A stretch of 36,054 nucleotides of DNA from Firmicutes bacterium UBA5486 (GTDB lineage Bacteria > Bacillota > UBA4882 > UBA10575), in assembly GCA_002427045.1 (NCBI GenBank), contig DIPO01000059.1, positions 5,926-41,979 on the forward strand. Reading direction: 5' to 3'. This document shows, piece after piece, positions 22,627-30,446 of the stretch (within the stretch, counting starts at the first letter, position 1; every line of letters begins with the position of its first letter). The notes beneath the pieces were generated by a model, which saw only the letters and a program-made list of their open reading frames with translations, was not told the DNA's origin and did no database searches. Both the position numbers and the translations under genes were made by a program.

Positions 22627-23586
22627 ATGGTAAAACGAGAAACAAGTAAGCCTGTGGTTAATAAAATTGGTAATGTTTATGGTTTTACTATGAAGAAGAG
22701 GGACACAAGAAAACGAAAGCATATTATGGTCTCTTGGTTATTTGTATTACCAGCAGTTTTATTTATGGCAGCTTTTTTGTTATATCCTTTATTATCAGCA
22801 CTAAGAATCAGTTTTTCTGAATATAACTTTGTATACTCAGAAAAACCGATCTTTAATGGTATAAACAATTATATACAGCTATTTCAGGATCCTCATTTTA
22901 TTGTTTCTTTTAAGAATACGATCTATTATACATTGGTGTTTTTTCCGCTTTTTATGTTTGTTTCTTTATGCTTAGCTTTATTGTTAAACTCTAAAGTCAG
23001 AGGAAATAGTGTTTTTCAAACGGCGATCTTATTGCCAATAGTCGTTCCTCTTTCTTTGGCGGGAATTATGTTTACTTGGATTTTTAGTCAGGATTTTGGA
23101 ATCCTCAACCATTTACTGGCTAATGTCTTTCATTTACCACAGTTACAACATTTTTGGCTTGGTGATATTAAAACTGCAATGAATTCGCTAATTGCTGTTG
23201 GACTTTGGAAATATATAGGTTTTGGAATCATACTATTTCTTTCGGGATTAAAAGCGATTTCTTCGGATATTTATGAAGCAGCAAAAGTAGATGGAGTTAA
23301 TGCTTGGCAAAAATTATTTTATGTAACTCTTCCTAATCTTAAAGGCTCTTTTTTACTCGTGGGGATCTGGGGAATTATCCAGGCGATAAAAGTTTACGAT
23401 CAAGTAGTGGTTATGACAAATGGTGGTCCGGGAACAGCAACTTCTGTGCTTTATTTATACGCTTGGAAAAATGCCTTTAGCTTTTTTAACATGGGGAAAG
23501 GGGAAGCAATAGCCTTTTTCACAGCAGTGTTGGCAATTATTATTTCTGTTATATTTAATCTTATCCTCAGACCGGAGAAGGGGTGA
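22627..23586 (+). CDS. ABC sugar transporter permease, MalF/UgpA type
   Basis: A 319-residue inner-membrane permease with six helices after a basic N-terminal 40 residues. The EAA loop that docks the ATPase reads YEAAKVDGVNAWQKLFYVTLP. ATG 22627 is chosen because AAGGAG stands eight bases upstream; GTG 22618 is within that site. It works with the next gene as a heterodimeric channel. The second permease gene starts six bases after its stop. Confidence 0.9.
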   Translation: MVKRETSKPVVNKIGNVYGFTMKKRDTRKRKHIMVSWLFVLPAVLFMAAFLLYPLLSALRISFSEYNFVYSEKPIFNGINNYIQLFQDPHFIVSFKNTIYYTLVFFPLFMFVSLCLALLLNSKVRGNSVFQTAILLPIVVPLSLAGIMFTWIFSQDFGILNHLLANVFHLPQLQHFWLGDIKTAMNSLIAVGLWKYIGFGIILFLSGLKAISSDIYEAAKVDGVNAWQKLFYVTLPNLKGSFLLVGIWGIIQAIKVYDQVVVMTNGGPGTATSVLYLYAWKNAFSFFNMGKGEAIAFFTAVLAIIISVIFNLILRPEKG

Positions 23587-23592
23587 ATTATA

Positions 23593-24435
23593 ATGAGAAA
23601 AAAGAATGGTAACAAATATCGAGTTTTAATCTTTATTATTGGTGTACTTGTTTCTTTAGTTATTCTTTCTCCAATAATCTGGATTATTTTAACTTCGTTT
23701 AAGGATGTTAAAGAAATTTACAGTATTCCATTAACAATCTGGCCACGAAAATTTGTATGGACTAATTATCTGGCAGTCGTTAAAGGGCTCCCGGAATTTC
23801 CAGTTTACTTCTTTAATACAATTAAAGTAACTATAGGCACTTTATTGTTGGTATTACCAATGAGCGCGGCGGCGGGATATGCTTTAGGGCGGCGCGAATT
23901 TCCCGGAAAGGCAGCTATTAATCTGTTTATCATTGCCATCCTTGCTATTCCGTATTTGGTCTTCTTGATTCCCCTTTATATCATTGAAGATGTTTTAAAT
24001 ATGCTAGATACCAATATCGGCTTAATCCTTCCTTATACCGCCTTAAACTTACCGCTAGGGATTATGATTATGCAGGGAGCTTATCGGGAAATACCTTCAG
24101 AACTAGAGGATTCTGCCCGTATTGATGGTGCAAATGCTTTTCAGACCTGGTTTCAAATTATGACACCATTGGTTATCACTGGATTAGCGGCTGTAACAAT
24201 CTTTACTTTTGTAGCGGTTTGGGAAGAGTATTTATTTGCTCGTACTTTTATGTTGAACACTTCTGCGCAGACCTTAGCTGTTGGTTTGCCTTCGTTACGG
24301 GTAGAATCTAAATCGTGGGCATATGGAACACTGAGTGCGGCTTTAACCCTGTCGTTATTACCGATTAGTTTTGTCTTTATTGTATTGCGTAAATATTTTG
24401 TTGAAGGTATGTTGCGTGGATCGGTTAAAGGTTGA
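23593..24435 (+). CDS. ABC sugar transporter permease, MalG/UgpE type
   Basis: A 280-residue permease of the MalG type: one N-terminal helix (residues 10-32), a periplasmic loop, and five more helices. The EAA loop reads LEDSARIDGANAFQTWFQIMT. It ends in a short YFVEGMLRGSVKG tail, which is typical of the family. No ABC ATPase gene is found in the window, so the pair likely uses a shared multisugar ATPase of the MsmX/UgpC kind encoded elsewhere. Confidence 0.9.
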   Translation: MRKKNGNKYRVLIFIIGVLVSLVILSPIIWIILTSFKDVKEIYSIPLTIWPRKFVWTNYLAVVKGLPEFPVYFFNTIKVTIGTLLLVLPMSAAAGYALGRREFPGKAAINLFIIAILAIPYLVFLIPLYIIEDVLNMLDTNIGLILPYTALNLPLGIMIMQGAYREIPSELEDSARIDGANAFQTWFQIMTPLVITGLAAVTIFTFVAVWEEYLFARTFMLNTSAQTLAVGLPSLRVESKSWAYGTLSAALTLSLLPISFVFIVLRKYFVEGMLRGSVKG

Positions 24436-24521
24436 TTAATTATTAAAAATGTTTTGCGATTAAATCTGAAGTAATGTTTCATTTTTAAATAATGAAAAAT
24501 ATAAAGCAAGGAGATAGCATT

Positions 24522-25274
24522 ATGAAAATAAAAGTACTAAAAAATTCTGAAGAACTTGGGATCGAAGCAGCAAAATTTTCCGCGAATGTCCTAAACAAAG
24601 CAATTAAAGAAAATGGGAAGGCTAGATTACTCTTATCTACTGGTGCTTCGCAATTTGATACTTTAAAGGCTTTAGTCAAAGAAAATGTGGATTGGAGTAA
24701 AGTTGAAATGTTTCATTTGGATGAGTATGTTAACCTTCCTGAGTCTCATCCGGCCAGTTTTCGTAGATACTTGAAAGAACGTTTTACAAGTCAGGTTAAG
24801 CTTAAAACAGCCTATTTTGTAAATGGAGAAGGAAATACCGCTGAAAACATCAAAACATTATCTGCACAAATTAGAAAAGAGCCTATTGATTTAGCATTAG
24901 TAGGTATTGGTGAAAATGCTCATATTGCTTTTAATGATCCTCCAGCTGATTTTGAAACTAAAGAATCTTATATTGTAGTTAATCTTGATGAAAAATGTAA
25001 AAAACAACAAGTTGGGGAAAGTTGGTTTTCTTCCGTGGCTGAGGTTCCGAAACAAGCTATATCTATTTCCGTGCATCAGATTATGCAAAGTAAGGTTATA
25101 GTGTCTGCTGTGCCCTATCTGGCTAAAGCTAATGCAATAAAACTTACTTTAGAACAGGAGATTACTAATATGGTTCCAGCTACTAAATTGAAAGAACACT
25201 CCAATGTTACCTTGTTCCTAGATAAAGAGTCTGCTTCTTTAGTAGATCAAGAGTTACTGGAAAAATACATCTAA
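24522..25274 (+). CDS. NagB-like glucosamine-6-phosphate deaminase family protein
   Basis: A 250-residue member of the NagB/6-phosphogluconolactonase family. The MFHLDEYVNLPESHPASFRR stretch holds the proton-transfer Asp. The catalytic loop reads GIGENAHIAFNDPPADF, where E. coli NagB has GVGNDGHIAFNEP: the His is kept, but Asp141 becomes Asn and Glu148 becomes Asp. This GIGEN-type variant is common in sugar clusters and may act on another 6-phospho-amino sugar. AAGGAGATAG precedes ATG 24522. It ends the transport operon and suggests that an amino sugar enters the cell. Confidence 0.85.
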   Translation: MKIKVLKNSEELGIEAAKFSANVLNKAIKENGKARLLLSTGASQFDTLKALVKENVDWSKVEMFHLDEYVNLPESHPASFRRYLKERFTSQVKLKTAYFVNGEGNTAENIKTLSAQIRKEPIDLALVGIGENAHIAFNDPPADFETKESYIVVNLDEKCKKQQVGESWFSSVAEVPKQAISISVHQIMQSKVIVSAVPYLAKANAIKLTLEQEITNMVPATKLKEHSNVTLFLDKESASLVDQELLEKYI

Positions 25275-25322
25275 TGTAAGTAAAAGGTGTTGTAAAAACA
25301 CACATGATTAGGAGTTCAAAAA

Positions 25323-26252
25323 ATGACTGTTTCCGTTTCAAAAATCGATATATTCTGGCGAGTACTAGTGGTTTTTTCTTTGGCGATCTTTGGTATTGTG
25401 GCAAGAAAAACTAAAGTTTTTAAAGAAGAAGCAAAAGAAACTGTGGCTGATCTTATGCTTAATATTACCTTACCACCTCTTGTCTTTGTTTCAATGACTG
25501 TTGATATCACATGGGAGAAGTTACTTTCAGGAATTGCTTCTCCCTTTATAGCGCTGGCACTTGTAGTGATCATGATTTTTATTACCAAAGGTCTAGGTAG
25601 GTTAATTAACATGGATCCTCAGCGGCGGGGAACATTTTCTGTGCTTAGTGCGATGCCTAACTCTGCTTTTATTGGTTTTCCGGTTATATTATCAGTCTTG
25701 GGTCAAGAAGGTTTAGCCTATGCGGTATTATATGATATTGGGGTTACGCTTGCTTTTTGTACAGTAGCCATCCTTGCGCTTAAAGGGGGGGTAATAAAGA
25801 AAGGTAGTTGGAAATCATTAATTAATCCTCCCTTAATAGCAACAGCTTTAGGATTATTTATCAATAAAATGGGTATTAAAATTCCTGAATTAGTATTGGA
25901 ACCTCTTAAAATAATGGGAAACGCTACTGTTCCGCTGGCTATGCTATTAATGGGATATATGCTGGGTGATCTCAATTTTAATTTAAAGAAAGTAAGCTTA
26001 GAACTGGGGATGGTTTGTCTTTGTAAACTTTTGCTTTATCCGCTAATTGCCTATCTTCTGATCTTACCTTTTAGGTTAGATCCTCTGGTGCAAACAGTAA
26101 TCATTATGGAGGCTGCAATGCCAAGTATGGCTAGTACGCCTGTATTAATCGAAAAATATGGGGGAGATAGTGAATTTTCCGTAACTACAATTTTTATGAC
26201 TAATCTATTAAGTGTGATAACGATTCCATTGATGATTGCTATTCTTTTATAG
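25323..26252 (+). CDS. AEC-family (auxin efflux carrier) transporter
   Basis: A 309-residue membrane protein with about ten helices in two inverted halves. N-terminal FGIVARKTKVFKEEA and the PNSAFIGFPVILSVLGQEGL signature identify the AEC family; the C-terminal half has GNATVPLAMLLMGYML and EAAMPSMASTPVL. AEC carriers move carboxylates such as malate or organic anions in bacteria. It lies 48 bases after the NagB-like gene and may be the last gene of the operon. The AGGAG site precedes ATG 25323. Confidence 0.88.
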   Translation: MTVSVSKIDIFWRVLVVFSLAIFGIVARKTKVFKEEAKETVADLMLNITLPPLVFVSMTVDITWEKLLSGIASPFIALALVVIMIFITKGLGRLINMDPQRRGTFSVLSAMPNSAFIGFPVILSVLGQEGLAYAVLYDIGVTLAFCTVAILALKGGVIKKGSWKSLINPPLIATALGLFINKMGIKIPELVLEPLKIMGNATVPLAMLLMGYMLGDLNFNLKKVSLELGMVCLCKLLLYPLIAYLLILPFRLDPLVQTVIIMEAAMPSMASTPVLIEKYGGDSEFSVTTIFMTNLLSVITIPLMIAILL

Positions 26253-26325
26253 TTTTATCTTAGAAAATGTACCCAAAACTTGTCGCTTGAACGATTAACA
26301 GCTAGATTAGATAATCCCTTCCCAC

Positions 26326-26361
26326 AAAAAGCCCCCGCGGGTATATCTGCGGGGGCTTTTT
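26326..26361. terminator. Bidirectional terminator between AEC and ACT genes
   Basis: AAAAAGCCCCCGC pairs with GCGGGGGCTTTTT around a ten-base loop. It lies between convergent genes and ends both transcripts with T-runs. Confidence 0.92.
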
Positions 26362-26405
26362 GAATACGTTTTACTTAATTTGATCTGAAGACAATAGCGA
26401 GTAAC

Positions 26406-26834
26406 TTATAGTTCCTCTAATTTTTCAGCGGGTAGGAGTTTGTATCCTTTAGAATGTAGTACATCTTCGATCAAAGGATATTTCTCTGCTTCTAAAACGA
26501 TAGCTGCTTGTGCTTTAGCTTCAAGGACAAAGCCGTAACAGTCTTCTAGATTAATATTGTTACTGGAGAGGATAGTTAAAAGTTTATGCATCTCTCCCGG
26601 TTTATCTGGTAAGAGGACAATAGTAACTTTTCGTTTAGAAACAGTAAAACCCTCTTGTTTTAAAGTTTGATAGGCTTTTTCCAGGTTATTGGTGAGGATC
26701 TTAACCACGCCAAACTCACCGGCACTAGCCACGTAAATACCATAGATATTGATGTTTTTTTCGGACAGGATTTTGGTGATGTTTTCTAGTTTGCCCGGTT
26801 TATTTTCGACAAATATTGATAGGTGATAAGCCAT
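26406..26834 (-). CDS. Double ACT-domain protein
   Basis: A 142-residue protein made of two ACT domains (about 3-67 and 70-138): SIFVENKPGKLENITKILSE and TIVLLPDKPGEMHKLLTILS. ACT domains bind amino acids. Such proteins are common next to PaaK-type ligases and indolepyruvate oxidoreductases in anaerobes, where they may sense aromatic amino acids. It follows the PaaK gene by 91 bases on the same strand. AAGGGGGGGAAAG stands before its ATG. Confidence 0.87.
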   Translation of the reverse strand: MAYHLSIFVENKPGKLENITKILSEKNINIYGIYVASAGEFGVVKILTNNLEKAYQTLKQEGFTVSKRKVTIVLLPDKPGEMHKLLTILSSNNINLEDCYGFVLEAKAQAAIVLEAEKYPLIEDVLHSKGYKLLPAEKLEEL

Positions 26835-26925
26835 AATAATCTTTCCCCCCCTTATAGATTCTTAATAGGTCTTTGAAAACAATGCTATTATTAATCTATT
26901 TCTATAATGATTTTACATGTGATTA

Positions 26926-28206
26926 TTATTTATCTCGCAGGTCATTAACGCGTTTTGCTTTTCCTTCCCAAACCGGAAGACTACCGGGTTCACTAAGTTG
27001 GACTATTGGGCTGACAGTAATCTCGGATCGCAATTCCTCGGTAATTCTGTTTTGTAGTTGAGTTAGACCGGCTAAGGTTCCCTCAAAGATCTCTTTATCT
27101 ACTTCTACCTTGATGTATAGTTTATCCATATAATTTTCCTTTTTAATTTCAATCAGATAGTTTTTACCTACACCGGGAATACCCATAATCGTCTTTTCAA
27201 TTTGAATGGGGAAAAGGTTTACGCCATTAATGATTAGCATATCATCGGCCCGGCCTTTAATCCGATCGATCCGGATGTGAGAACGCCCGCAAGCACATTT
27301 GTTGGAAGTGGCCCGGGTTAGATCTCCCGTCCGGTAGCGTAAAAGTGGCATAGCCTCTCTTTTTAAGGTGGTGAGAACTAGTTCCCCTTCTTCCCCATCA
27401 GGAAGAACTTTTCCGGTTTGCGGGTCGATTATTTCTACCAGGTAATAATCTTCCCAGATGTGGATTCCGCATTGATGCTGGCATTCAAAACCAACACCCG
27501 GACCGCAAACTTCTGATAAACCGTAAGAATTATAGGCTTTAACCCCAAATAATTGTTCAATCTGCTGCCGCATCTCCTCACTGTGAGGTTCGGAGCCGAT
27601 AATAAAGATCTTAAGTTTTAAGCTTTTGGGATCGAGTTTTAACTCTTCAAAATGGGAATATAACCGTAGGGCGTAACTTGGTAAAATATGAACAACACTG
27701 GAACCGAAGGTCTCCATAAACCAGATCTGACGTTTACTATTACCGGGGCCGATGGGGATTGTTAGTGCTCCCAGAGCTTCAGCTCCATAGTGAAATCCTA
27801 AACCCCCGGTAAAGAGCCCATATCCCATTGTATTTTGAAAGACATCGCCTTTACGCATCCCGATCATATACATACAGCGTGCTACCTGATTAGTCCATTC
27901 CTGAATATCCTTTTTGGTATGAAAAACAACCGTTGGATTTCCAGTAGTTCCAGAAGAAGAATGAAGCCGGACAGATTTTTCTAAATCTGTAGTCAAAAAA
28001 CCATAAGGAAATTGGTCCCTTAGATCTTGTTTCCGGGTAAAAGGCACTTTTTCTTGAAATTCCTCTAAGGAGCCAACTTCATTTAGATTAAAATTCTGAT
28101 AAAAAGGTGATTTTTTTGCCTGTTTAATCGTTTGGTTCAGTAATCTTAATTGAAGCTTCTTTAATTCACTGGCTTCTGCTGTTTCAATATTCTCTTCCCA
28201 ATACAT
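26926..28206 (-). CDS. paaK: Phenylacetate-CoA ligase family protein
   Basis: A 426-residue AMP-forming ligase that activates an aryl acetate to its CoA thioester. Core motifs are RLHSSSGTTGNPTVVFHT (P-loop), YNSYGLSEVCGPG, YRTGDLTR and the C-terminal KGRADDMLIINGVNLFP. A cysteine set in the CECQHQC-like FECQHQCG and NKCACGRSH suggests a structural zinc, as is usual for PaaK. It lies with the ACT protein. Anaerobes use this pair to deal with aryl acids from aromatic amino acids; no oxidoreductase gene is in the window. GGAGGGATGG precedes the ATG. Confidence 0.93.
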   Translation of the reverse strand: MYWEENIETAEASELKKLQLRLLNQTIKQAKKSPFYQNFNLNEVGSLEEFQEKVPFTRKQDLRDQFPYGFLTTDLEKSVRLHSSSGTTGNPTVVFHTKKDIQEWTNQVARCMYMIGMRKGDVFQNTMGYGLFTGGLGFHYGAEALGALTIPIGPGNSKRQIWFMETFGSSVVHILPSYALRLYSHFEELKLDPKSLKLKIFIIGSEPHSEEMRQQIEQLFGVKAYNSYGLSEVCGPGVGFECQHQCGIHIWEDYYLVEIIDPQTGKVLPDGEEGELVLTTLKREAMPLLRYRTGDLTRATSNKCACGRSHIRIDRIKGRADDMLIINGVNLFPIQIEKTIMGIPGVGKNYLIEIKKENYMDKLYIKVEVDKEIFEGTLAGLTQLQNRITEELRSEITVSPIVQLSEPGSLPVWEGKAKRVNDLRDK

Positions 28207-28289
28207 TAACCATCCCTCCGTCTTACCGTAAAAATTTAATACATATATTTTAACACAAAAACCGGTTATTTGCTTGGCTTTTTATATTA

Positions 28290-28310
28290 GGCTTTTTGCG
28301 TTGTCATTGA
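28290..28310 (-). repeat. 21-nt exact repeat, partner of 35-55
   Basis: The minus strand here is identical over 21 bases to positions 35-55 on the plus strand. It lies about 85 bases upstream of the PaaK gene, where a regulatory site of that gene could sit. Confidence 0.6.
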
Positions 28311-28410
28311 AGTCTGCAATGTTTTACCTTTTGTTATATCTTTCCTGTTTGATTTTTCGGCTATTTATTTGGAGGAATTAATTGACTAATTGTAGAAAAT
28401 ATTTAATAAT

Positions 28411-28590
28411 TTAAGGAAGAAGTTACATAATTTATTGAATCGCATAACTGGTTAAATAAAGCTGGATCTTACTTTTTGCACCTTCCTAAATTAGCTGGGC
28501 TTTTATTTTTTCTAGTTTTTAGAAAATTTATTAGCTTGATCTTTCCTTAATGAGTGCAAAAGTGAGAATGGTAATTATACCAATCTTAGA
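28411..28590 (+). repeat. Dispersed hairpin repeat, subfamily II (about 180 bp)
   Basis: Left end TTAAGGAAGAAGTTACATAA; right end GAGTGCAAAAGTGAGAATGG followed by TAATTATACCAATCTTA. The two arms pair: CTTACTTTTTGCACC with GTGCAAAAGTGAG, around an apex TTTTCTA/TAGAAAA near 28508-28526. The right end lies 28 bases before the first CsgG-like gene. Confidence 0.72.
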
Positions 28591-28618
28591 TTAAAGTATA
28601 TAATAGGGGGAAAATGAA

Positions 28619-29455
28619 TTGCGTAATAACTATTCTTTGTATATCTTACTTTTTATACTGTTATTGGGGAACTTGTGTACTCCAGTTAAGGCAGATGAAG
28701 CCACCACAACCGTAGCAATTGTTGATTTTACTAATAATAGTGGTAAATACTTACCCCAGGTGGGAGAAAGTGCTTCCGAGATCCTTAGTGTTTTATTGGT
28801 TCAGACAAAAAAATTTAATGTGGTAGAAAGGGATAAGTTAAGGTCGATAATGGAGGAGCAAGGCCTGGTTGGTTCTGGCCTCGTTGACAATAGCCAATCG
28901 GTAATTCAAATAGGAAAACTCTTAGGTGCCGACTACATAATAACTGGTTCAATAGTTTCGTATGGCGAACGTAGTATAAGATTCCAAGGTTATGGTATAA
29001 ATACCGAAAAGATTATTACAGAAATGACGGTTAGTATAAAAGTTTTAAATGTGACTAATGGAAGAATTGAGTTTGCTTCTCTTTTAAGTGATTCGGTAGA
29101 TCAAGGAGGTACGGGTTATTTAGAGACAAATAATAACAATACAAAGAGAACGCTTATTACTAATGTTCTACAATCTGCAGTAAACCAAATTTCAGAAAAT
29201 ATTCTACCGGAGAAAGAAGTCTTAGATACTGTAGAGGTAAGTTTTATATCTAATCCTCAAGGTGCTGATCTTGAAATAGACGGTGTTTATTGTGGGAACA
29301 CTCCGCTCAAATTACAATTAAACCCGGGGATTCATAGGGTGACAATTAGTCTGGCAGAATTTAATCCTTGGGACAAAAAGATTAACGCCTATGAGGGATT
29401 AGAAGTGAAAGCAGTCTTAGAAAGAAAACCAGAGAAAAAGGAGGAGGATGATTAA
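28619..29455 (+). CDS. CsgG-like secreted protein with PEGA domain
   Basis: A 278-residue protein with a signal peptide (LYILLFILLLGNLCTPVKA). Residues 29-190 form a CsgG/curli-assembly-like domain: VAIVDFTNNSGKYLPQVGES, KKFNVVERDKLRSIMEEQ and IGKLLGADYIITGSIVSYG. A PEGA domain follows at about 205-268 (VSFISNPQGADLEIDGVYCG, NTPLKLQL). CsgG itself is an outer-membrane lipoprotein, but no lipobox is apparent here. It starts at TTG 28619 behind AGGGGG. The next gene starts two bases after its stop, so the two are co-translated. Confidence 0.85.
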   Translation: MRNNYSLYILLFILLLGNLCTPVKADEATTTVAIVDFTNNSGKYLPQVGESASEILSVLLVQTKKFNVVERDKLRSIMEEQGLVGSGLVDNSQSVIQIGKLLGADYIITGSIVSYGERSIRFQGYGINTEKIITEMTVSIKVLNVTNGRIEFASLLSDSVDQGGTGYLETNNNNTKRTLITNVLQSAVNQISENILPEKEVLDTVEVSFISNPQGADLEIDGVYCGNTPLKLQLNPGIHRVTISLAEFNPWDKKINAYEGLEVKAVLERKPEKKEEDD

Positions 29456-29457
29456 AG

Positions 29458-30363
29458 TTGGATAAACACCGTTTCTTACTAATAATAGTGTTAATTTTTG
29501 GTTTATCTATATCAACTTTTGCACAAAGAAGTTATTCAGTAGCTGTGCTACCTTTTGAAGCAGCTGGGAATTTGCACTTAAGTTGGAATCAAAAAGATGA
29601 ACTTCTTGATGGAATTACACAAATGATTACGGATCGTTTAGCAAACCAACCGGATTTAATACTGATTGAGAGAAGAAGAATAAAGGATCTTCTTACTGAA
29701 CAACAATTTCAACAATCCGGAGTTGTTGATCTTAGTTCGGCAGTACAGATTGGTAGGCTACTAGGTGTTGATATTTTATTATTAGGTACCTTAAATGATT
29801 TTTCTTTAACAAGTAGAAGTGGGATTGGATTTGGACCGTTACAGGTAAGTGGAACTACAGCTAAAACAGTTATATCGGCTCGCTTGGTTGGAGTAGAAAA
29901 AGGCCAAATCTTAGGTTCAATCGAAGCTGAAGGGAAAGAAACCAGTTTGGATATTGCTGTTGATAAATTACAAGGTCTTTCATTTGGTAGTCAGCAGTTT
30001 AAAGAGTCAATTGTAGGAAAAGCATTAAATAAAGCGATTGATAATTTTTCTGAGCAATTTAATGAATCGCTAATAAATGCTAAGGATAAATTAGTAAATA
30101 GTGGAGGACTAAAAGGTAAGGTTATTGCGATTAAAGGTAATTATATTATTGTTAATTTAGGATCTAAGGACGGAATAACTTCAACAACAAAGCTTTCAGT
30201 TTTTCGTTTAGAAAATATTGAAGGATTAATAGACCCAGTCCGATTACCAAATGGTTCTTTACAAATCGTAAGTGTAGATGAAAATGCAGCAGTGACAAAG
30301 ATTTTAACAACTGTAGATGGTCTTTCCATTCAAGTAGGAGATCTGGTAGAAGTGGAGAATTAG
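29458..30363 (+). CDS. CsgG-like secreted protein with FlgT_C-like end
   Basis: A 301-residue paralogue of the preceding gene. Signal peptide at 1-22 (FLLIIVLIFGLSISTFA). CsgG-like domain at about 25-200: YSVAVLPFEAAGNLHLSWNQ, PDLILIERRRIKDLLTEQQF and IGRLLGVDILLLGTLNDF. The final 85 residues, from GLKGKVIAIKGNYIIVNLGS, resemble the C-terminal domain of flagellar assembly protein FlgT or a small beta barrel. TTG 29458 follows AAAGGAGGAGG, which lies inside the end of the previous gene. Envelope localisation is likely. Confidence 0.83.
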   Translation: MDKHRFLLIIVLIFGLSISTFAQRSYSVAVLPFEAAGNLHLSWNQKDELLDGITQMITDRLANQPDLILIERRRIKDLLTEQQFQQSGVVDLSSAVQIGRLLGVDILLLGTLNDFSLTSRSGIGFGPLQVSGTTAKTVISARLVGVEKGQILGSIEAEGKETSLDIAVDKLQGLSFGSQQFKESIVGKALNKAIDNFSEQFNESLINAKDKLVNSGGLKGKVIAIKGNYIIVNLGSKDGITSTTKLSVFRLENIEGLIDPVRLPNGSLQIVSVDENAAVTKILTTVDGLSIQVGDLVEVEN

Positions 30364-30377
30364 CCTGCAAAGATAAT

Positions 30378-30417
30378 AAAAAAACCCCGCTTACCCTTTT
30401 GGGCAGTGGGGTTTTTT
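30378..30417. terminator. Bidirectional terminator between CsgG-like and pckG genes
   Basis: AAAAAACCCCGCTTACCC pairs with GGGCAGTGGGGTTTTTT, with a four-base loop. T-runs close both strands, so it serves the convergent transcripts. Confidence 0.9.
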
Positions 30418-30446
30418 GTTATCTTTTAACTTGAAATTGTTAGTAT

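Noticed and set aside
28599..28604. TATAAT just before the first CsgG-like gene
   Set aside because: As a -10 box it would put the transcript start after the AGGGGG ribosome site, so it is not a sensible promoter for that gene.
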